45,155 nt of DNA from Streptomyces sp. WM6386 (lineage in GTDB: Bacteria; Actinomycetota; Actinomycetes; Streptomycetales; Streptomycetaceae): the NCBI RefSeq assembly GCF_000972385.1, contig NZ_JXTE01000068.1, positions 1-45,155 of the forward strand. The letters run 5' to 3'. The notes under the pieces were generated by a model. The model saw nothing but the letters and a program-made list of their open reading frames with translations, made no database searches and had not been told where the DNA came from. A program made the translations under genes and the position numbers. How positions within the stretch are numbered: position 1 is the first letter of the stretch; every line of letters starts with the position of its first letter. Positions 17,110 to 25,405 of this stretch are shown in pieces.

Positions 17110-18689
17110 GCACCCTCGCTGCACCCCAACTCACCGGCACGAGCGTGCTGTTGCGGTTCGCGTTGCGCCGCGACCGGCTGATGATCCCGGTCTGGGTCGG
17201 CGTGAACACGCTGATGGTGCTGTCGATGCCGAACAGCCTCAAGTCGCTGTACGGCACCCCGCAGGAACGCGCCGACCTGATCCACCAGGTGTCCACCAAC
17301 GCCTCCTTCCGCGCCCTGATCGGCCCGGTCTTCGACACCTCGCTGGGCGCGCTGACCGCCTGGCGCATCGGCGTCTACGCGGGGCTCCTGGCGGCGGCGA
17401 TGAGCCTGATGATCGTCGTACGGCACACCCGGGACGAGGAGGAGAGCGGCCGCCAGGAGCTGGTGGCGTCGGGGATGGTGGGCCGCCGGGCCTCGTTGAC
17501 GGCGGCACTGCTGGCGGCGGGGGTCGCCAACGCCGTACTGGCCCTGCTGGTGACGGCGGGCCTGGCCGGCCAGGGGCTGGTGGGCGCGCTCGCGCTCGGC
17601 CTCGGGATCGCGGCGGCCGGCATGGTCTTCGCCACAGTGGCGGCGATCGTCGCGCAGCTGACGGAGAGCGCGCGGCTGGCGCGGGGCCTGACCGCCGGGG
17701 TGCTGGGTGCGGCCTTCGTGCTGCGGGCAGCGGGCGACTCGGCGACGGACGACGGCAGTTCGGCCCTGACCTGGCTGTCACCGCTGGGCTGGCTGGAGAA
17801 CCTGCGCCCGTACGCGCACGAACGCTGGTGGGTGCTGGGCCTGTTCACGGCGGCGGTCGGCGCACAGGCCCTCGTCGCCTACGTGTTGGCAGGCCGCCGG
17901 GACGTCGGCATGAGCTTCCTGTCCACCCGCCCGGGCCCGGCCGTCGGACGCCTCGGCAGTGCGGGCGCGCTGGCCTGGCGGTTGCAGCGGGGCGGCGTGT
18001 ACGGCTGGAGCATCGCCTTCTTCCTCGTCGGCGTCGTCTACGGCGGACTGACGGACGGCGTGGCGGATCTGGTCGGCGACAACGACAACGCCCGGCGGAT
18101 CTTCGAGCGGATGGGCGGCCAGAGCGGCCTGACGGACGCGTTCCTTGCCTCGATGGTCGGCATGATGGGGCTCATCGCGGCCCTGTACGTGGTCGGTTCG
18201 GTGCTGCGGCTGCACGGCGAGGAGACGTCGGGCCGCGCGGAGCCGGTGCTGGCGAACGCGGTGGGCCGCATGCGCTGGGCTTGTGGCCATCTGGCGGTGG
18301 CCTTCGGCGGCTCCGCCCTGATCATGCTCCTGACCGGCCTCGGCTTCATCGTCGGCTACGGCAAGGAGGCGGGGCCCATCCTGGGGGCGGCCCTGGTGCA
18401 GCTTCCGGCGGTGTGGGTGATCGGCGGACTCGCGACCGCGCTGTACGGCCTGCTGCCACGACTGGCCCCGGCCGCGTGGGGCGTCGCGGGCGCGGTCCTG
18501 CTGATCGGCTGGGTCGGCCCGGCGCTGGACGCTCCGCAGGCGGTGCTGGATGTGTCGCCGTTCGGACATCTGCCGAAGTTGCCCGGTGGGGAGATGAGTT
18601 GGGGGCCGGTGCTGGTGCTGGTCGGGCTGGCGGTGGTGCTGGTGAGTGTGGGGTTGGCCGGGTTGCGGCGGCGGGACATGACGACGTGA
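17106..18689 (+). CDS. ABC transporter permease (polyketide/antibiotic-exporter type)
   Basis: 527 aa membrane protein, about 12 hydrophobic segments, made of two related halves. Such large permeases pair with one ATPase in actinobacterial antibiotic exporters (often annotated 'polyketide antibiotic transporter'). ATG 17106 overlaps the ATPase stop; reading frames that extend further upstream are out-of-frame translations of the ATPase gene. Residues between membrane spans include an '[15 protein letters not shown]' motif in the first half and '[16 protein letters not shown]' in the second, matching positions of an internal duplication. The substrate is unknown. Confidence 0.9.
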   Translation: MSTLAAPQLTGTSVLLRFALRRDRLMIPVWVGVNTLMVLSMPNSLKSLYGTPQERADLIHQVSTNASFRALIGPVFDTSLGALTAWRIGVYAGLLAAAMSLMIVVRHTRDEEESGRQELVASGMVGRRASLTAALLAAGVANAVLALLVTAGLAGQGLVGALALGLGIAAAGMVFATVAAIVAQLTESARLARGLTAGVLGAAFVLRAAGDSATDDGSSALTWLSPLGWLENLRPYAHERWWVLGLFTAAVGAQALVAYVLAGRRDVGMSFLSTRPGPAVGRLGSAGALAWRLQRGGVYGWSIAFFLVGVVYGGLTDGVADLVGDNDNARRIFERMGGQSGLTDAFLASMVGMMGLIAALYVVGSVLRLHGEETSGRAEPVLANAVGRMRWACGHLAVAFGGSALIMLLTGLGFIVGYGKEAGPILGAALVQLPAVWVIGGLATALYGLLPRLAPAAWGVAGAVLLIGWVGPALDAPQAVLDVSPFGHLPKLPGGEMSWGPVLVLVGLAVVLVSVGLAGLRRRDMTT

Positions 18690-18705
18690 CGGGGCGAAGT
18701 GCCCG

Positions 18706-18741
18706 GGCGGAGCGGGGATGAGCGGCGGAGCGGGGATGAGC
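18706..18741. repeat. Tandem 18-nt duplication
   Basis: GGCGGAGCGGGGATGAGC occurs twice in immediate tandem (18706-18723, 18724-18741), just after the exporter operon. Confidence 0.85.
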
Positions 18742-18779
18742 TGCTGTGCGGGAGTGTGCCTGCGCCTCCAGCACCTCCT

Positions 18780-18808
18780 GCGCCTCCTCCGAGAACCGTA
18801 GGAGGCGC
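18780..18808 (+). terminator. Hairpin after ABC exporter operon
   Basis: GCGCCTCCT (18780-18788) and AGGAGGCGC (18800-18808), a perfect 9-bp stem with an 11-nt loop, about 90 nt after the permease stop. There is no T-run. Confidence 0.45.
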
Positions 18809-18827
18809 GAGGCACGTCCTACCCGGC

Positions 18828-19103
18828 ATGAGGCAGCGACCGGACCCCCGGGACCGACGGAACGCGGTGACGTGCGGTGGCTGTCTGCTGTCGGCGGTCG
18901 GCGCGCTGGTGGCGACCCTCGTCTGGGCCGCCTCGCCCCGCACCAGACGTCATCTGGGCGGCGGCTTCGAGGGCGAGGGCACCGACTACGGCGCCGTCCT
19001 CGTCGAGCTCCCCCTCGTCGCCCTCGCCGGAGCGCTCCTGCCGGCGCTCGTCTCCGTCGTGATCGCGTATCTGGTGGGCCGACGGTCAGACCTCCACGGC
19101 TAG
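18828..19103 (+). CDS. Small two-helix membrane protein, hypothetical
   Basis: 91 aa if started at ATG 18828 (start uncertain; no good Shine-Dalgarno). There are two hydrophobic segments: about residues 18-34 (GCLLSAVGALVATLVWA) and about 60-85 (VLVELPLVALAGALLPALVSVVIAYLVG), joined by a polar Gly-rich loop. The ending is a short basic/acidic tail. I do not recognise it. The last 18 nt overlap the 3' end of the convergent P450 gene. Confidence 0.55.
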   Translation: MRQRPDPRDRRNAVTCGGCLLSAVGALVATLVWAASPRTRRHLGGGFEGEGTDYGAVLVELPLVALAGALLPALVSVVIAYLVGRRSDLHG

Positions 19104-20288
19104 CCCTTCCAGCCCCCTGATCACGAAGTTCGGCTTCCGCTCCGGCTCGGCGGCGAGGGCGAGTGCCGGCGCCTTCTCCAGCAACGCCGTCATCGAGGCC
19201 GCCAGCTCGATACGGGCCAGCGGGGCACCGATGCAGTAGTGGATACCGGCGCTGAAGGAGATGTGCGGGTTGTCCTTGCGGGTGAGGTCGAGGCGGTCGG
19301 GGTGCCGGAAGACGTCCGGGTCGTGGTTGGCGGAGCCGAAGAGCATGGCGATCTCGGCGCCCCGGGGGATGGTGGTGCCGTCGATCTCGATGTCGTCCAG
19401 GACCCAGCGCTCGAAGAGCTGGAGCGGGGTGTCGTAGCGCATCAACTCCTCGATCGCGGACGGGATCAGGGAGTGGTCGGCGCGGAGGGCCGCGAGCTGG
19501 TCGGGGTTGCGGAAGAGGGCGTGCCAGCCGTTGACGGTGGCGTTGACCGTGGCCTCGTGCCCCGCGTTGAGCAGCAGGACGCAGGTCGAGATCATCTCCT
19601 GCTCGGTGAGCCGGTCGCCCTCGTCGTGGGCGGCGATGAGCCCGGAGATCAGATCGTCGCCGGGGTTCTCGCGCCGCTCGGCGATGAGCTCGCGCAGGTA
19701 GTCGGAGAACTCGACGGACGCCCGCACCGCCCTCGCGGCGACATCCTCGGGCGGGCTCAGCTCATACATCCCGCAGATGTCCGCCGACCAGGGCCGCAAC
19801 GGGGCCCGATCGGCCTCCGGGATACCCAGCATCTCGGCGATGACGGCGACGGGAAGCGGCTCGGCGACATCGGTGAGCAGATCGCCGCCCCCCTTCTGGA
19901 CCAGTCCGTCGACGAGATCACCGGCCAGCCGGGCGACGTAAGGCTTGAGCTGCTCGACCGTCCTCGGCGTGAACGCCTTCGACACCAGCCGCCGGATCCG
20001 GGTGTGGTCCGGCGGCTCCAGGTCGAGCATCCCGTGATCGTTGAGCGTGTGGAACGGCTCGTGTTCCGCCGGGGGCGCCGTCCGCGCGAAGTCCTCGTGC
20101 GTGAACCGGTGCTGATACGTCCGCCCGAGCCGCCGTTCCCGCAGCAGCGCCGAGACGTCGGCGTGGTGCGGGACGAGCCACTGGTCGGTCGCCTCGAAGT
20201 AGTGCACGCGGCCCTTGGCGCGCAGCTCGGCGTAGGCGGGGTACGGGTCGGCGAGGAACGCCGGGTCCCAGGGGTCGAAGGCTGCCAT
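19086..20288 (-). CDS. Cytochrome P450 (CYP107-like)
   Basis: Heme monooxygenase, 400 aa, soluble bacterial type. The heme-binding loop FSAGIHYCIGAPLARIE has cysteine ligand C352. The I-helix oxygen-activation motif is LLNAGHEATVN, and the K-helix ExxR is EELMR. The whole family layout is intact. It probably accepts electrons from a ferredoxin encoded elsewhere, since none is adjacent. From memory of gene order it resembles the CYP107U1 locus of S. coelicolor, but I could not verify that. It lies 52 nt downstream of the VOC gene in a same-strand chain that begins with an XRE regulator. Confidence 0.95.
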   Translation of the reverse strand: MAAFDPWDPAFLADPYPAYAELRAKGRVHYFEATDQWLVPHHADVSALLRERRLGRTYQHRFTHEDFARTAPPAEHEPFHTLNDHGMLDLEPPDHTRIRRLVSKAFTPRTVEQLKPYVARLAGDLVDGLVQKGGGDLLTDVAEPLPVAVIAEMLGIPEADRAPLRPWSADICGMYELSPPEDVAARAVRASVEFSDYLRELIAERRENPGDDLISGLIAAHDEGDRLTEQEMISTCVLLLNAGHEATVNATVNGWHALFRNPDQLAALRADHSLIPSAIEELMRYDTPLQLFERWVLDDIEIDGTTIPRGAEIAMLFGSANHDPDVFRHPDRLDLTRKDNPHISFSAGIHYCIGAPLARIELAASMTALLEKAPALALAAEPERKPNFVIRGLEGLAVEV

Positions 20289-20340
20289 GGACGGACGTTA
20301 GTCCGCCGGTCCACGTTCTGACCAGGGGTGTCTCAGCGGG

Positions 20341-20808
20341 TCACCGGCGCGGGGCCCCATCGGAGGTGGCGTCCGGCGCCTGGCCGAAGTCGGGCAGGGT
20401 GACCGTGCCGTCCTCGGCGAGGGGGAAGCCGGGGTTGTGGGCGACTTCCCAGGCGTGGCCGTCGGGGTCGGTGAAGGCGCTGGAGTAGAAGCCGATCTCG
20501 TTGACGGCGGCGGGCTTGGTGACGGTGCCGCCGGCGGCTTCCGCCGTGGCGAGGAGTTCGTCGACCTCGGCCTCGGAACGGACGTTGTGCGCGAGGGCGA
20601 TCCCGCCGAAGCCGTTGGCCTTACCGGGTTCCAGACCGACGTCCGCGGCGAGCTTGGCCCGGCCCCAGAGTACGAAGCCGAGCCCGCCGGCCTGGAAGAA
20701 GACGGTCTCCTGGACTTCTTGGCCCCGCCAGCCCAGGGCTTCGTAGAATCCCTTGGACCGGGCGAGGTCGGAGACGCCGAGGGTGATCAGGGTGACTCGC
20801 TGTTCCAT
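20341..20808 (-). CDS. VOC (glyoxalase/bleomycin-resistance) family protein
   Basis: 155 aa protein with two beta-alpha-beta-beta-beta modules of the vicinal-oxygen-chelate fold: residues 5-60 (TLGVSDLARSKGFYEALGW, FFQAGGLGFVLW) and about 65-130 (ALAHNVRSEAEVDELLATAEAAGG, FTDPDGHAWEVAHNP). The usual metal-ligand positions are only partly visible (E/H in HAWEV), so the reaction is not predictable. Its start overlaps the DUF397 gene by 22 nt, implying co-transcription. It could be a resistance, isomerase or dioxygenase-like enzyme acting with the P450 downstream. Confidence 0.88.
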   Translation of the reverse strand: MEQRVTLITLGVSDLARSKGFYEALGWRGQEVQETVFFQAGGLGFVLWGRAKLAADVGLEPGKANGFGGIALAHNVRSEAEVDELLATAEAAGGTVTKPAAVNEIGFYSSAFTDPDGHAWEVAHNPGFPLAEDGTVTLPDFGQAPDATSDGAPRR

Positions 20809-20984
20809 GAGGGGTGGCCCTTCAGATGCGTGATGAGGGCGGTGAAGGCGGGGGTGGGGAAGGAGAGGGTCGCGCGGTGGGGGGCTTTGGAGTCGCGGAC
20901 GGCTATCTGGGTGGGGAGTTCCGCGATTTCGACGCAGGTGTCACCCTCGCCGCCGCTGGAGTATGTCGACTTCCGCCAGCTCAT
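20787..20984 (-). CDS. DUF397 small protein
   Basis: 65 aa DUF397 protein: WRKSTYSSGGEGDTCVEIA at the N-terminus and VAVRDSKAP-type 'IAVRDSKAP' in the middle are the family hallmarks. These proteins nearly always follow an XRE regulator (as here, with TAATG overlap at 20984) and are thought to act as its partner, in a toxin-antitoxin-like or anti-regulator fashion; that role is only partly established. The Cys in DTCVEIA is conserved in the family. Confidence 0.95.
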   Translation of the reverse strand: MSWRKSTYSSGGEGDTCVEIAELPTQIAVRDSKAPHRATLSFPTPAFTALITHLKGHPSWNSESP

Positions 20985-21835
20985 TACAGTTCCTTCGCCA
21001 GTCGATGGATGAAGTCCCGTGACGCCGCGTGGTCCAGCGACGCCCCCTCCACCTTATGGAACAGCGTCCGGAGGTGCTTCAACTGCGATTGCGCATCGCA
21101 GAACTCGACGCCGGTGGGCGAGTCGCGCAGCCCGGTGTCCAGTTGAGAAACTGGGCCGCCCAGGTACACCAACGAGGCCCCGGCGCCGGCAAAACCCTCC
21201 TGGTCGACCGGGATGACTCGGACACTGGCACGGCCCTCTTCGATCTTGTCCAGAATGAAGCGGAGTTGGGAACGTGACGTCCCTCGTGTGGACACGTGGA
21301 CACGCAGCGCCATCTCGTGGATCACTGTCTCGTACGGCGTCGGGGATTCGCCCTCGAAGATGACACGACGCCTCATCCGGTGCTCCACCCGCGGCTCCAC
21401 CTCGCTCTCGGGCAGTTCGGGGCGCATGTACGTGAAGACCGCACGGGCATAGTCCGGCGTCTGGAGAAGCCCGGGCACATACGTGATCACGATTTCACGC
21501 AGGGACGTCGCATGATGCTCCGCCTCGGCCACGTCCATGTTCACCTGCGGCAGGACTCCACGGTAGTCGTCCCACCAGCCGCGTGAGCGCTCGCCGGCCA
21601 TGGCCGCCAGAGCGTTGATGAACTCCTCGTCCTCACAGAGACAGTGAGCCGCGAGACGGCGGATCCGCTGCGCACTGACGGCCGCGATGCCAGCCTCTAC
21701 CTGGCTCATCTGGGCCGGGGGCGTGTTAAGGAAAGCCGCCACTTCACGCGACTTCAGGCCTGCCGCCTCACGCAACTTGCGCAGTTCCGAACCCAGCCGG
21801 ATCTGCCGCGCGGTGGGATGACTCCTCGCCGCCAT
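20984..21835 (-). CDS. XRE-family regulator with DUF5753 domain
   Basis: 283 aa. The N-terminal XRE helix-turn-helix lies at about residues 8-65 (RQIRLGSELRKLREAAGLKSREVAAFL, MSQVEAGIAAVS), followed by a DUF5753 C-terminal domain of about 180 aa (ATSLREIVITYVPGLLQTPDYARAV...). The start is ATG 21835, with GGGAGG 4 nt upstream; an in-frame start at 21865 adds ten residues. Its stop is fused to the DUF397 start (TAATG). It is divergent from a HATPase gene, the standard trio in Streptomyces that influences development and antibiotic production in studied cases. Confidence 0.95.
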   Translation of the reverse strand: MAARSHPTARQIRLGSELRKLREAAGLKSREVAAFLNTPPAQMSQVEAGIAAVSAQRIRRLAAHCLCEDEEFINALAAMAGERSRGWWDDYRGVLPQVNMDVAEAEHHATSLREIVITYVPGLLQTPDYARAVFTYMRPELPESEVEPRVEHRMRRRVIFEGESPTPYETVIHEMALRVHVSTRGTSRSQLRFILDKIEEGRASVRVIPVDQEGFAGAGASLVYLGGPVSQLDTGLRDSPTGVEFCDAQSQLKHLRTLFHKVEGASLDHAASRDFIHRLAKEL

Positions 21836-21883
21836 GCACCCTCCCGTGCCAACGCCTTTGCCCACTTGCCTCGTTCGCGGGTC

Positions 21884-21929
21884 AGATTACGGCAACGGCT
21901 TGCACGGGCCGAATATTTAGCCCTACCGT
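21884..21929. promoter_or_regulatory. Divergent promoters of XRE and HATPase genes
   Basis: Plus strand: TTGCAC (21900-21905), 18-nt spacer, TACCGT (21924-21929), a good sigma-70-type promoter for the HATPase gene. Minus strand: TAATCT (-10-like, 21889-21884) about 42 nt upstream of the XRE start, without a clear -35. Confidence 0.5.
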
Positions 21930-22032
21930 TAGTGACGCAACGCACACGCTGCGGAACTGCACCGCTCCGCCCTGCCACGCCGGACGCGGCACCGCCGCCG
22001 CGCAACCCCCACCCCCGAAACGGAGTTCCCGC

Positions 22033-22446
22033 ATGCCCGAAACAGCCGACGACTCCTGGGAGTACTCCCTCTACATCCCCAACGACCCCCGAGCCGTCAC
22101 CGTCTGCCGCCGCACCCTCCGCCTCATCCTCACCATGCACGGCCTGATCAACCTCACCGACACCGCGGAACTCCTCGCCACCGAGCTGATCTCCAACGCC
22201 GTACGGCACACGAAGGGCCCCGCGGCACTCCGGGTGCGCTGGAAGGACGGTGTGCTGCGGATCGGGGCGTGGGACGCGGACCCGGAACCGCCCGAGCCGC
22301 CGAGGCCGCCGGAGCACCTCACCGACACGGAGGACGGCCGCGGCCTCGCCCTGGTCCGGGCCTGCGCCGACCTGTGGGGGTGGCAACCGCAGGCCAGATA
22401 CGGCAACCGCGGCAAGTACGTCTGGTGCGAACTGGCCTCGGCGTGA
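22033..22446 (+). CDS. ATP-binding protein, HATPase (anti-sigma-like)
   Basis: 137 aa GHKL-type ATPase domain similar to RsbW/SpoIIAB serine kinases. The N-box reads LATELISNAVRHT (about 50-62), the G1-type motif is 'RIGAWDADPEPP', and the G2 region is 'GRGLALVRACAD'. These stand-alone HATPase proteins are very abundant in Streptomyces next to XRE/DUF397 pairs; a few act as anti-sigma or developmental switches, but most are uncharacterised. ATG 22033 follows GAAACGGAG. It is divergent from the XRE gene with a 197-nt shared promoter region. Confidence 0.92.
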   Translation: MPETADDSWEYSLYIPNDPRAVTVCRRTLRLILTMHGLINLTDTAELLATELISNAVRHTKGPAALRVRWKDGVLRIGAWDADPEPPEPPRPPEHLTDTEDGRGLALVRACADLWGWQPQARYGNRGKYVWCELASA

Positions 22447-22538
22447 GTCGGCCTCGACGAACTCGGTGCGGAAGCCACAGCCGGTCACGGAACCGTCCGG
22501 GTACGGTGAAAGCGACACTGCGAAAGGGAGCCGACGCC

Positions 22539-22829
22539 ATGACCACCCGCCCGGCAGAGTCCGGCCATCCTCATCTCCCCCCCATGCGCACCATCGGGGA
22601 ACTCCGCGCCGCCCTCACCATGGGCTATGGCTTTCCTGGCGACGCCGACGACTTCGAGGCCGAGCTGGCCCGCGAGATCAACCACGCCGACCCCGCGGAC
22701 CTCTCCGGTGTTGTCCGCCTCGTCGAGGAGTTCCGCGGCCGGGTCGCCGCACGCCAGGATCCCGACTTCGACTCGGCCGTCGCCGCGGCCGTCGCAGACA
22801 TCCGCACGGCTCGGAGCAACGATCGGTGA
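22539..22829 (+). CDS. Small hypothetical protein, first of an overlapping pair
   Basis: 96 aa, acidic and Ala-rich, mainly helical by appearance. No family recognised. The ATG at 22539 has GAAAGGGAG in front; longer frames upstream lack one. Its stop overlaps the next gene's GTG (GTGA), so the two are translationally coupled. The context of two small, overlapping, unrelated genes resembles toxin-antitoxin or immunity cassettes, but no toxin motif is seen. Confidence 0.7.
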   Translation: MTTRPAESGHPHLPPMRTIGELRAALTMGYGFPGDADDFEAELAREINHADPADLSGVVRLVEEFRGRVAARQDPDFDSAVAAAVADIRTARSNDR

Positions 22830-23137
22830 GCGACGACCGACAGCCGGCCGTCGCCGAGATCACCCGTGAGGCCCACGCCCGCTGTCTCGCGCTCGGAGGC
22901 GGAGCGCTTGAGGCAGTCGAGGTCTTGCGAGTCGAACTGGAGAAGAACCCGTCACTCGGTCGGCGAGCCCAGAGCGCCGTCGAGGGCATGAAGATCTATA
23001 CGACACGCGTCGAAGGGACGGACGTCCGCCCCGCTCTGACCGTCACCTACGTCTACGACGCCCCACCCCCCGAGCCCGGTCTGATCCGCATCGCTCTCGT
23101 GTCCCCCGTACGCCTCGCCGGTGGCGCCGGGTTCTGA
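22826..23137 (+). CDS. Small hypothetical protein, second of an overlapping pair
   Basis: 103 aa starting at GTG 22826, inside the stop of the previous gene. The N-terminal half is helical (REAHARCLALGGGALEAVEVLRVELEKN). The C-terminal half looks like two or three beta strands (MKIYTTRVEG, ALTVTYVYDAPPPEPGLIRIALVSP). The alpha-then-beta layout is vaguely RelE-like, but no catalytic residues can be assigned, so I leave the function open. Codon bias is typical of the window. Confidence 0.65.
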   Translation: MSDDRQPAVAEITREAHARCLALGGGALEAVEVLRVELEKNPSLGRRAQSAVEGMKIYTTRVEGTDVRPALTVTYVYDAPPPEPGLIRIALVSPVRLAGGAGF

Positions 23138-23218
23138 GCGGCGTCCCGTGGATCGGCGCACGGAATGAAGCCCCCGACCCGCCCGACGCCCCAGGCAAGT
23201 TGACGAACCTTCCGGATT

Positions 23219-23243
23219 CCTCACGGTTTCCCCACGCGTGAGG
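23219..23243. terminator. Hairpin between convergent genes
   Basis: CCTCACG (23219-23225) and CGTGAGG (23237-23243) with an 11-nt loop, between the small gene pair and the convergent response regulator. It may terminate in either direction. Confidence 0.4.
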
Positions 23244-23269
23244 GTCACGCACTGTCCCGGCCCTCGTGT

Positions 23270-23944
23270 CTAACCCGGTGTCACCAGCCGCGCCTCGTAC
23301 GCGAACACCGCCGCCTGCGTCCGGTCTCGCAGACCCAACTTCACCAGGATCCGGCTGACGTGGGTCTTGATCGTGGACTCCGCGACCACCAGGCGCTCGG
23401 CTATCTCCGCGTTCGACAGGCCCTGGGCGATCAGAACCAGGACCTCCGTCTCGCGCTCGGTGAGTTCGCCGTACGCCGAGTGTGCGGAGGACATCAGGCG
23501 CGGGGAGTCGGAGAGCTTCGAGAACTCCGTGATCAGGCGTTTGGTGACCGAGGGCGCCAGCAGGGCCTCGCCGGAGGCCACCACCCTCACGCCCTCCGCC
23601 AGTTGACGGGCCGAGGCGTCCTTCAGCAGGAAGCCCGAGGCGCCCGCCCGAAGCGCCTGGTACACGTACTCGTCCAGGTCGAACGTCGTCAGGACCAGCA
23701 CCTTCGCCGCGCCGTCCGCCGCGACGATCTCTCGTGTCGCCTCGATGCCGTTCAGCTCGGGCATGCGGATGTCCATCAGCACGACGTCCGGGGCGAGTTC
23801 ACGGACCCGGTCCACCGCCTCGCGGCCGTTGACCGCCTCGCCGACGACCTCGATGTCCGGCATCGCGTTGAGCAGGACGGAGAAGCCTTCGCGCACCATC
23901 ATCTGGTCGTCCGCGATCAGCACGCGGATGGTGTCCTGCTTCAT
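23270..23944 (-). CDS. NarL/FixJ-family response regulator (system 1)
   Basis: 224 aa. The receiver domain is at residues 6-122 with acidic pocket DD (12-13), phospho-acceptor D58 (VVLMDIRMPELNG), T (VLTTFDLDEY) and K (LLKDAS). The LuxR-type HTH is at about 155-215 (ELTERETEVLVLIAQGLSNAEIAERLVVAESTIKTHVSRILVKLGLRDR). The start overlaps the sensor kinase stop (ATGA), so the pair is coupled. It is about 75% identical by eye to the system 2 regulator at 25406-26080, indicating a local duplication. Confidence 0.97.
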   Translation of the reverse strand: MKQDTIRVLIADDQMMVREGFSVLLNAMPDIEVVGEAVNGREAVDRVRELAPDVVLMDIRMPELNGIEATREIVAADGAAKVLVLTTFDLDEYVYQALRAGASGFLLKDASARQLAEGVRVVASGEALLAPSVTKRLITEFSKLSDSPRLMSSAHSAYGELTERETEVLVLIAQGLSNAEIAERLVVAESTIKTHVSRILVKLGLRDRTQAAVFAYEARLVTPG

Positions 23945-25281
23945 GCCTCACCGTCGCTCGCCCGGGCAACGGGGAGGAACACCGTCACCTCGTAGCCTCC
24001 GTCGTCCGTCGGGACCGCCGTCATCTCGCCGTTCAGCATCGACACCCGCTCCCGCATGCCCGTGATGCCGTGCCCGGCGCCGGGCGAGGGCTTCAGCAGC
24101 GCCCGCGCGGGCGGCGCGTCGTTGACTATGCGCAGACCCAGACCGCCGAGGACATAGCCGATCTCCACACGGGCGCTCGCGCCGGGCGCGTGGCGCAGGG
24201 TGTTGCTCAGGGCCTCCTGGACTATTCGGTACGCCGACAGCTCCACGCCCTGCGGCAGTTCACGCACCGCCCCGGTCACCGTCTTCTCCACGCTCAGGCC
24301 GGTGTCGCGCACATTGGCGAGCAGCACGTCGAGGTCGGCAAGGGTGGGCTGGGGGGCGTCCGGGGCCTCGTAGTCCTCGGCGCGGACCACGCCCAGGACG
24401 CGGCGGAGTTCGGTGAGCGCCGCCACCGCGTTCTCCCGGATCGTCGCGAAGGCCCGCTCCAGCTCCGGCGGCGGGTTCTCCACCCGGTAGGGCGCGGCCT
24501 CGGCCTGGATGGCGACGACCGACATGTGGTGGGCGACCACGTCGTGCAGCTCGCGGGCGATGGTGGTGCGCTCCTCCAGCAGGGTGCGCTTGGAGCGCTC
24601 CTGCGCGGTCACCGTCTGCTGCGCGGTCACCTCCTGCCGGGCCTCCCTGCGGGTGTGCCAGACGGCGACGGCGAGCAGGATCAGTGCGGAGAAGACCAGC
24701 ATGGGGGCGGTGTCGTCGCCGTAGTAGGAAGCCGGTCCGAAGGCCACGTCCGCCACGAAGCCGTACGCCGCGGTGACGGCCCACAGGTATGCGGCCGTGC
24801 GCGGTCTGGTGCGTAGGGCCACGACCGTCAGCACGGTCAGATGGCAGGCGAAGCTGGCGGGGAGCCAGGGATAGCCCTCATAGGTGTTGCCGAAGACCTG
24901 GCTGACCGGAGTGGCGGCCATGGACAGCCAGAAGCCCCCGACCGGCCGGAGCATGCTCAGCAGGATCGGGAGCACGGCGAGCGGACCGAGGAGCAGGGCC
25001 GCGTCGCCGGTGTCGACCGTGGCCATGAGCAGGGTGATCACGGCGATCGTGGCGAGCACGGCGTGCGGTGTCCAGGCCACGTACTCGCGCAGGCGGCCGG
25101 GCAGCCGCCGGGTCAGCGGGCCGTCGACCCGCATCCGGGGCAGCGGGCGGTAGGCGAAGGCGTCGTGGAACAGGTCCTGCCGCAGCCCGCGCAGGGCGTT
25201 CGCGGCCAGCCGGTACTCCGGGCTGCGCGGCTTGGCCCCGTCCCCCGGTGGCGGCGTCTGCATATGGGTCGTCTCGGTCAC
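23941..25281 (-). CDS. DesK-type histidine kinase (system 1)
   Basis: 446 aa sensor kinase. After a cytosolic N-terminus of about 70 residues come five or so membrane segments (about 73-205). The HisKA_3 dimerisation region has phospho-accepting H246 in ARELHDVVAHHMSV, and the HATPase domain has 'EALSNTLRHAPG', 'GHGITGMRERV'. There is no large extracellular sensor, so it probably senses within the membrane or through a partner. GTG 25281 sits 7 nt after a TACGGT -10-like box, hinting at a leaderless transcript; ATG 25263 is the alternative. The 17-nt shared element lies further upstream. Confidence 0.95.
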   Translation of the reverse strand: MTETTHMQTPPPGDGAKPRSPEYRLAANALRGLRQDLFHDAFAYRPLPRMRVDGPLTRRLPGRLREYVAWTPHAVLATIAVITLLMATVDTGDAALLLGPLAVLPILLSMLRPVGGFWLSMAATPVSQVFGNTYEGYPWLPASFACHLTVLTVVALRTRPRTAAYLWAVTAAYGFVADVAFGPASYYGDDTAPMLVFSALILLAVAVWHTRREARQEVTAQQTVTAQERSKRTLLEERTTIARELHDVVAHHMSVVAIQAEAAPYRVENPPPELERAFATIRENAVAALTELRRVLGVVRAEDYEAPDAPQPTLADLDVLLANVRDTGLSVEKTVTGAVRELPQGVELSAYRIVQEALSNTLRHAPGASARVEIGYVLGGLGLRIVNDAPPARALLKPSPGAGHGITGMRERVSMLNGEMTAVPTDDGGYEVTVFLPVARASDGEA

Positions 25282-25288
25282 ATACGGA

Positions 25289-25294
25289 ACCGTA
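25289..25294 (-). promoter_or_regulatory. Predicted -10 box of system 1
   Basis: TACGGT, 7 nt before GTG 25281. The first base is 54 nt from the near end of the 17-nt shared element, the same spacing as in the operon at 29.8 kb. Confidence 0.45.
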
Positions 25295-25347
25295 GGCGGA
25301 GGCGGGGGCCGCGGTCGTCACCAGTGAGAGGGGTCCTTCGGGGTCCG

Positions 25348-25364
25348 TCTCAGGTACTACGGGT
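25348..25364 (-). promoter_or_regulatory. Shared 17-nt element, copy A
   Basis: TCTCAGGTACTACGGGT (plus-strand reading), identical to 29902-29918. Located 54 nt upstream of the predicted -10 of the system 1 operon. Likely binding site of one or both NarL-type regulators, by inference. Confidence 0.65.
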
Positions 25365-25405
25365 CCTGCCCGGGCCTGTGACCAGGACGGCCCGTCGGCG
25401 GGCGC

